DNA of 11,066 bases from NCBI RefSeq assembly GCF_001949145.1, contig NW_019091368.1:2662694-2673759 (forward strand), read 5' to 3'. Shown here piece by piece: positions 9,101-11,066 of this stretch (position 1 is its first letter; each line of letters starts with the position of its first letter). The position numbers were made by a program, and so were the translations under genes. Under the pieces are notes generated by a model, which was given only the letters and a program-made list of their open reading frames with translations, was not told the origin of the DNA and did no database searches. This DNA comes from Acanthaster planci. Lineage: Eukaryota > Echinodermata > Asteroidea > Valvatida > Acanthasteridae.

Positions 9101-10351
9101 GGCGTAATTTTCTGAGTTGAAAAGAATTACTTCTGAGAACACGATGGAATTCTGTATCAAGTTTCAGTCATTTCTTAACTCCACCAACAGGTGGAAGACG
9201 GGCCTCAGGGTTCCATTAATTTAATTACTAAGAGTGTGATTAAGGTCAACTTTCTTTGAAAACCTGACAAAGGAAAATACTTAAGCAAATTTCACAGCTT
9301 AACAAACGTCAACCTAGAAGCCTCACAAGCAATACAATACCTCACAAGACATTTCAGTGATAGCCTTCATCAGCCTGTTCTGATCACACAAAAAAAACTT
9401 GGGCACTGAACATTTTAAAATCATGCACAGGTGGCTTTTTAGTCTATACAGGACAGAGTCTAAATGTACTATTTTGACAGAAACATTACAATGCTTCACT
9501 AATGATGACTAATACCTCTTGTTCTCGGTACTTATTGATGTCTACATCAGCTTCATAGCTTCCCCTAGTCTGGGTTTGAAGGATGTTATCAGCTGCATTG
9601 TCAAACCGGCTCGGCCTGGAGCGATTTCGCCTTCTCTCCCTCCCTTGGTTCCGGTTCCACCCATAGTCTCGTCCTCTGAACATACAAACACAAAATTGCA
9701 GAGAAAAACAGTCCAAGTGACAAACACAATACATTACATTTAGATTGAACAACACTGATAACGTACCGACCACATCCATCCCAAGAACTATAAGTACCTT
9801 CCGGAAATTAACAAAGGAAATCATTATAATGCGCAGAAATTGCATCACTTTCCATTTTTGCAAAGAGCCACAAGTGTTCAAGTGAATTTTTCTGGCGCAA
9901 AACATAGAGTCGGGAAAAGTCACACATAATATGAACAATGACAGGGGAGACGGTGTATTTGTAAATTGCGCCAATGAAGATAAGTGGGTGAGCCGAAAAT
10001 TTCAGTACGTCGACACGAACTTGCATATACGGATGTGTGGCTAATAATCTAAAACATTGAGTTTTTATATCATTGATGAACATTTATAGGCAGTAAGTGA
10101 GAAGGTTTGGGAAAAGTGCGCGAAATCCGGAGAATCTACGATCATACAGACTCGCCCCAGTAAAACTAACAGCACTTCGCCCCCAACTGAGCAACCTGGA
10201 CGTCACACCGCGCCAGATCAGCCAGGACGGCAAAATGCTTGAAACAATAAACGATCCCTTATTCGTCATGTTACCTATCTCTTCTGCTTTCTATTTGCTC
10301 TCCTGCCATCTCTCGCTGTTGGGCTAAGTACTGGTTGATTTCAAGTTCCAT
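60..10351 (-). CDS. RBM5/RBM10-family RNA-binding splicing regulator, 12 exons, 3' part missing
   Basis: The spliced exons (10351-10275, 9675-9516, 8908-8546, 8181-8112, 7100-7027, 4973-4890, 3397-3337, 2657-2616, 2029-1805, 1442-1360, 728-458, 115-60) keep one open frame of 522 codons with GT-AG introns and matching phases. Domain order: Arg/Asp/Tyr-rich N-terminus (1-185), RRM1 (about 186-265; RNP2 VMLKNL, RNP1 SRGFAFVEF), RanBP2 zinc finger (272-291; W-x-C-x2-C-x3-N-x6-C-x2-C), linker, RRM2 (about 312-393; RNP2 LILMGL, RNP1 SRGYCYVEV), Gln/Ala-rich region. RRM-RanBP2 finger-RRM is the signature of RBM5, RBM10 and RBM6. Finger residues NFKRRE-x-CFKC match human RBM10 as I remember it. Family members act in the nucleus with the spliceosome and control exon inclusion. 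The OCRE domain, C2H2 finger and G-patch must lie beyond position 1. Which paralogue this is cannot be settled here, and small linker exons could have been missed. Confidence 0.9.
116..457 (-). other. Intron 11 (342 nt)
   Basis: GT-AG intron between exons 11 and 12. It is A+T-rich with no domain-like frame on either strand. I see no repeat worth naming. Confidence 0.8.
458..728 (-). CDS. Coding exon 11: Gln/Ala-rich linker
   Basis: The acceptor is CTCTTGTAG|TATGG and the donor ACAAT|GTTAGT. The 271 nt run from phase 0 to phase 1 and encode residues 414-503. The segment begins YGSQEGVASTQPSSDTPATT. About one residue in five is Gln and one in six Ala, with Tyr and Ser between, so it is probably disordered. 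It lies where RBM5 and RBM10 have a Gln/Ser/Tyr-rich linker before the OCRE domain. G+C-rich codons set it apart from the introns. The donor region spells TGTTAG, so failure to splice stops translation at once. Confidence 0.87.
1162..1287. repeat. Imperfect inverted repeat, 41-nt arms
   Basis: The arm at 1162-1202 and the reverse complement of 1247-1287 match at 34 of 41 positions, with a 44-nt loop (1203-1246). Both begin GGTTGT and share the block TTTCTGGTAA. In RNA of the host-gene (minus) strand two of the seven mismatches become G-U pairs, giving 36 of 41 paired. It may be the ends of a small mobile element or an RNA hairpin; no target-site duplication was identified. Confidence 0.8.
1303..1324. 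repeat. Perfect 9-bp hairpin in intron 10
   Basis: TCACTGAAA (1303-1311) and TTTCAGTGA (1316-1324) are exact inverted repeats around a 4-nt loop. The structure lies 36 nt inside the intron from the exon 10 donor. Confidence 0.7.
1360..1442 (-). CDS. Coding exon 10: last strand of RRM2 and linker
   Basis: The acceptor is TTTTTCTGGCAG|TGTCT and the donor CCGAT|GTAAGT, a strong donor. The 83 nt run from phase 1 to phase 0. It encodes VSVHFCKQ (386-393), the beta-4 strand matching human IGVDFAKS, then a short linker (HLPEETKMATPPAADTKWTD, 394-413). The Ser/Ala-rich stretch that follows RRM2 in human RBM5 and RBM10 (VASTAIAAAQW) is not present here. Confidence 0.88.
1443..1804 (-). other. Intron 9 (362 nt), splits RRM2
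   Basis: GT-AG intron inside RRM2, before its last strand. It ends in a good pyrimidine tract (CCTCTTTTTCTGGCAG). I see nothing else. Confidence 0.88.
1805..2029 (-). CDS. Coding exon 9: most of RRM2
   Basis: The acceptor is GTCCTTGAAG|TATTG and the donor ACAAG|GTAAAG. The 225 nt are phase 1-1. Residues 311-385 run from RNP2 LILMGL (312-317) through helix 1 (TTEETVTKVLEYISS), RNP1 SRGYCYVEV (351-359) and helix 2 to QPPLQIDGKQ. Human RBM5 has HPPLKIDGK at the matching place. RNP1 has Cys355 and ends in Val359, so it is less canonical than RRM1. Confidence 0.93.
2030..2615 (-). other. Intron 8 (586 nt)
   Basis: GT-AG intron between the microexon and RRM2. It contains a T tract near 2092-2101 and a perfect 14-bp palindrome, ACCACTGCAGTGGT, at 2406-2419. 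I recognise no gene. Confidence 0.75.
2616..2657 (-). CDS. Coding exon 8: 42-nt microexon in the finger-RRM2 linker
   Basis: The acceptor is TTCATCCACAG|ATTCG with a good pyrimidine tract, and the donor is AAATG|GTGAGG. The 42 nt are phase 1-1. The exon encodes DSERYSEIGDVASN (297-310), an acidic, Ser-rich linker. Skipping is frame-neutral: exon 7 would join exon 9 as KDVLILMGL. No conserved domain supports it, so it rests on splice sites, open frame and phase match. Human RBM5 also has an acidic linker of about 25 residues here. Confidence 0.68.
2658..3336 (-). other. Intron 7 (679 nt)
   Basis: GT-AG intron, strongly A+T-rich, between the zinc finger exon and the microexon. A further small linker exon cannot be excluded. 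I see no repeat or gene in it. Confidence 0.72.
3337..3397 (-). CDS. Coding exon 7: core of RanBP2-type zinc finger
   Basis: The acceptor is CACCTTAG|TGCGG and the donor AGACG|GTAAGA. The 61 nt run from phase 0 to phase 1 and encode residues 277-296, CGTHNFKRREFCFKCSVSKD. Cys277, Cys288 and Cys291, with Cys274 from exon 6, complete the four zinc ligands. Asn281 is the conserved Asn of the fold. Fingers of this type bind single-stranded GGU-containing RNA. RBM10 has CGVQNFKRREKCFKC at this point as I recall it. Confidence 0.93.
3447..3463. repeat. Perfect 7-bp hairpin, GGTCTGG-AAA-CCAGACC
   Basis: An exact inverted repeat with a 3-nt loop. About 70 nt further on the plus strand is an AATAAA hexamer (3534-3539). 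The pair resembles the 3' tail of a retroelement, but I could not identify a family. Confidence 0.5.
3800..3818. repeat. Homopolymer junction, nine C then ten A
   Basis: Nine C (3800-3808) run directly into ten A (3809-3818). Low-complexity intron sequence, prone to length change and sequencing error. Confidence 0.9.
4890..4973 (-). CDS. Coding exon 6: end of RRM1 and start of zinc finger
   Basis: The acceptor is TTGCAG|GGGCG and the donor CACAG|GTATTT. The 84 nt are phase 0-0. Residues 249-276 (GRIDLVGQDTQLVYSSNKDR then EEDWFCSQ) form RRM1 beta-4 and the opening Trp and first zinc-ligand Cys274 of the RanBP2 finger. The human RBM5 counterpart reads KHIAMHYSNPRPKFEDWLCN. Skipping would keep the frame but remove the end of RRM1 and break the finger. 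Confidence 0.93.
4974..7026 (-). other. Intron 5 (2053 nt), the largest
   Basis: GT-AG intron inside RRM1. It begins with the weak donor GTTCCG followed within about 45 nt by a CA-rich tract. Elsewhere it is A+T-rich with several ACATGTA-type words. Open frames of up to about 90 codons show no recognisable protein. Confidence 0.87.
6949..6983. repeat. TG/CA-rich simple repeat downstream of exon 5
   Basis: An imperfect TG repeat on the plus strand (TGTATGTGTATTTGTATGTG followed by pure TG units). In the host transcript it is CA-rich and starts 44 nt after the exon 5 donor. Confidence 0.9.
7027..7100 (-). CDS. Coding exon 5: RRM1 RNP1 exon with weak donor
   Basis: The acceptor is CCTCTAG|GTGTA. 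The 74 nt run from phase 1 to phase 0 and encode residues 224-248, GVSRGFAFVEFQFLPDAQRW then MEENQ. It carries the canonical RNP1 RGFAFVEF, the RNA-contacting beta-3 strand, and is nearly identical to human RBM5 (GVSRGFAFVEF...DATSWMEANQ). The donor ACCAG|GTTCCG matches consensus at the exon end and GT but not at +3 to +6, making it the poorest donor in the gene. CA repeats lie on both sides in the introns (minus strand of 6949-6983 and 7223-7244). Because 74 is not a multiple of three, skipping shifts the frame. Confidence 0.95.
7101..8111 (-). other. Intron 4 (1011 nt)
   Basis: GT-AG intron inside RRM1. Near its 5' end (about 8020-8085) the transcript is C-rich, with a run of eight C (8079-8072). 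Near its 3' end is a CA repeat (7244-7223). I recognise no gene. Confidence 0.87.
7223..7244. repeat. TG/CA simple repeat upstream of exon 5
   Basis: TGTGAG then nearly pure TG units on the plus strand, followed by GGGGGAGGG. In the host transcript this is a CA repeat about 123 nt before exon 5. Confidence 0.92.
8112..8181 (-). CDS. Coding exon 4: RRM1 helix 1 and strand 2
   Basis: The acceptor is CCTCTAG|ATCCG and the donor ACACAG|GTGAGA. The 70 nt run from phase 0 to phase 1. The exon encodes residues 201-223, IRTVLQMFGAPIKDVRLVKH then RDT, plus the first base of the next Gly codon. It aligns with human RBM5 IREMMESFEGPQPADVRLMK, so it is the alpha-1 and beta-2 part of RRM1. If the following intron were retained, translation would stop after about 18 further codons. 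Confidence 0.94.
8182..8545 (-). other. Intron 3 (364 nt), inside RRM1
   Basis: GT-AG intron with strong sites (GTAAGT donor). A+T-rich; I see nothing else. Confidence 0.88.
8546..8908 (-). CDS. Coding exon 3: Arg/Asp/Tyr-rich region and start of RRM1
   Basis: This is the largest exon, 363 nt in phase 0-0, with acceptor TTCCAG|GCTAA and donor GCGAT|GTAAGT. It encodes residues 80-200. Most of it is a low-complexity mix of Arg, Asp, Glu, Tyr and Gly (DRYEDRYDERHSERRGDRSD and similar). It ends in RRM1 strand beta-1 with RNP2 VMLKNL (187-192). The aromatic residue usual at RNP2 position 2 is a Met, as in human RBM5 (IMLRGL). G+C is clearly higher than in the flanking introns. Long open frames on the opposite strand and in a second minus frame here are by-products of this repetitive composition. 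Confidence 0.93.
8909..9515 (-). other. Intron 2 (607 nt)
   Basis: GT-AG intron in the N-terminal region. A+T-rich, with no recognisable gene or repeat. Confidence 0.83.
9516..9675 (-). CDS. Coding exon 2: basic Arg/Asn-rich N-terminal segment
   Basis: The acceptor is TTCAG|AGGAC and the donor AAGAG|GTATTA. The 160 nt take the frame from phase 2 to phase 0. The exon encodes residues 26-79, beginning RGRDYGWNRNQGRERRRNRS and ending NKYREQE. Basic Arg-rich segments of this kind precede RRM1 in RBM5 and RBM10 and are thought to be flexible and possibly phosphorylated. An ATG at 9683-9681, just inside intron 1, is in frame with this exon and would read MFRGRDYGW. It would serve as an alternative start if a promoter lay in intron 1. 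Confidence 0.8.
9676..10274 (-). other. Intron 1 (599 nt) with a G+C-richer 5' part
   Basis: The donor is GTAACA and the acceptor TTCAG. About 10110-10240 is richer in G+C and CpG than the other introns. It contains TTTCGCGC (minus strand, 10125-10118), an exact E2F-type word, and GACGTCAC (10199-10206), a near-match to a CRE. These may belong to the promoter region. Confidence 0.62.
10275..10351 (-). CDS. Coding exon 1: start codon and first 25 residues
   Basis: The ATG is at 10351-10349 in a good initiation context (A at -3, G at +4). A TAA lies in frame four codons upstream, so the frame cannot extend further 5' on this exon. It encodes MELEINQYLAQQREMAGEQ and a few more residues, ending in phase 2 before the donor GATAG|GTAACA. 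Joining to exon 2 completes an Arg codon and keeps the frame. This start does not resemble the human RBM5 or RBM10 N-termini as I recall them. The exon therefore rests on splice logic and the promoter-like sequence upstream, not on homology. If transcription instead starts inside intron 1, the ATG at 9683 is the alternative start. Confidence 0.6.
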
Positions 10352-10373
10352 ATTGGCGGACTTTTACGGCAAA

Positions 10374-10399
10374 ATGCCGGGTTTCTTCAAGTCGTTCAG
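10374..10399 (+). CDS. Possible first coding exon of a divergent gene (MPGFFKSF)
   Basis: On the plus strand an ATG at 10374 with A at -3 opens eight codons (MPGFFKSF) that end at a good donor, TTCAG|GTGAAC. It would be the first exon of a gene running rightward, head-to-head with the RBM gene, with 22 bp between the two start codons. No second exon is recognisable to the right edge, and the frame is short enough to occur by chance. I do not recognise the peptide. Confidence 0.18.
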
Positions 10400-10453
10400 G
10401 TGAACGTCACCTCATCGTCGTCACATCAGACAGAAAATTGTTTCCGTAGGTTA

Positions 10454-10469
10454 ATTGCGCATGCGCAAT
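10454..10469. promoter_or_regulatory. Palindromic NRF1-type site
   Basis: TGCGCATGCGCA (10456-10467) is a full symmetrical NRF1 site, extended to a 16-bp perfect palindrome. It lies about 105 bp upstream of the start codon in A+T-rich surroundings, where two clustered CpGs stand out. Confidence 0.55.
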
Positions 10470-10480
10470 AAATTGGGTCT

Positions 10481-11066
10481 TGACTTGGGTCGTTTTTTAA
10501 TTTTTGACCTTGTCGCCATCGGATATCGTTTCCAAAATTAATCTCCATCTGAAGCGGTCAAATTAAATTCAAGTACTGTAATAATTTGCTCTTTACTATT
10601 GATTTCATATTGTTTTGGCAAATTTAAGTTATTTATTGGCTAATAGCTTCAAAGTCAGGTGGTAAAAAAAGAAGAATGAAGCCTCTTTGGAAACCAAGTC
10701 TAATATTGAAACATGGTCTTGACGGCATCCCGTTTACGTACAAGCCCGATTGCGATGCAAACGCCACCGGATGCAAAATACATTCGCTCATTTGCATACA
10801 AACATGTGCTATGCTGGCAGCCGGCGGCCCGGGCAATTAAGGCTAGTGCCTGCATAAAACGCATGGCATAGCCAGCTTACACAAGCCAGGGACTGAGAAG
10901 ATACACTCACGTAAATGCAGGGCATCTACCTTTTAGTAGTTCGCATCGTCACTTGTAGCAAGTACTGTAATAAAAGTCTGTATTGCTATTGCTGTTTACC
11001 ATAATTGATGCACTTTCTTAGACTTTGATCGAATGTTTGTTGTCAGTGTTAAGTGCAGTCTTGAAA
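10481..11066. other. Upstream flank, no gene recognised
   Basis: Mostly A+T-rich intergenic sequence, with a G+C-richer patch near 10810-10830 and a 67-codon minus-strand open frame (10836-10633) without recognisable features. AATAAA at 10969-10974 on the plus strand is followed by ATTGCT repeats; it could be a poly(A) signal or a retroelement tail. Confidence 0.5.

Larger units (their letters stand above)
10352..10480 (-). promoter_or_regulatory. Probable promoter and 5' UTR region
   Basis: The sequence just upstream of the start codon has a 16-bp perfect palindrome, ATTGCGCATGCGCAAT (10454-10469), containing the NRF1 consensus. A CCAAT box lies on the minus strand at 10476-10472. AGGTGA-ACG-TCACCT (10398-10412) is an inverted repeat containing TGACGT. 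There is no clear TATA box. NRF1 and CCAAT sites are typical of housekeeping promoters. The transcription start cannot be placed from sequence alone. Confidence 0.5.

Noticed and set aside
9340-9400. TGATGA-like word in intron 2 as box C of a snoRNA.
   Set aside because: No box D at a suitable distance and no terminal stem.
10084-10327. Open frames of 76 (plus) and 61 (minus) codons over intron 1 and exon 1.
   Set aside because: The plus frame is antisense to exon 1 and has no recognisable features; the minus frame is in intron sequence with no splice support.
10348-10356. CCATATTGG at the start codon as an SRF CArG box.
   Set aside because: It has five A/T bases between CC and GG; the motif needs six.
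1-11066. Prokaryotic features: operons, CRISPR arrays, insertion sequences, phage genes.
   Set aside because: The window is explained by a spliced eukaryotic gene; no regular repeat arrays or transposase-like frames were seen.

Overview
This window looks like metazoan nuclear DNA. It carries the 5' two-thirds or so of one intron-rich gene on the minus strand, and I see no prokaryotic gene organisation. Spliced together, twelve coding exons (start codon at 10351, last visible exon ending at 60) give 1566 nt, or 522 codons, of an unbroken frame. The product is an RNA-binding splicing regulator of the RBM5/RBM10/RBM6 family: an Arg/Asp/Tyr-rich N-terminus, RRM1, a RanBP2-type zinc finger, RRM2 and a Gln/Ala-rich linker. 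The OCRE domain, C2H2 finger and G-patch normal for the family are not in the window and would lie beyond its left edge. All introns are GT-AG, 342 to 2053 nt long, and A+T-rich. The sequence and the single RBM10-like gene suggest an invertebrate animal; amphioxus or a lophotrochozoan is a guess from sequence texture, not a proven assignment.

Layout from right to left, in the direction of transcription: 10481-11066 is upstream flank with no recognisable gene. About 10352-10480 is a probable promoter with a palindromic NRF1-type site and a CCAAT box. Exons 1 to 3 (10351 to 8546) encode the charged N-terminus and the start of RRM1. Exons 4 to 6 (8181 to 4890) finish RRM1 and open the zinc finger. 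Exon 7 (3397-3337) completes the finger. Exon 8 is a 42-nt microexon in the linker. Exons 9 and 10 encode RRM2. Exons 11 and 12 are Gln/Ala-rich. Most of the rest is intron with simple repeats and a few inverted repeats.

No new biological system is evident; this is an ordinary housekeeping-type gene. The best leads concern its splicing. Exon 5 (74 nt) has the weakest donor of the gene and lies between two CA repeats. Skipping it would create a stop codon three codons after the junction, which fits the splicing-coupled decay known for human RBM10 and RBM5. Other leads are the in-frame 42-nt microexon, a long inverted repeat in intron 10, an unusual N-terminus, and a possible divergent first exon 22 bp from the start codon.
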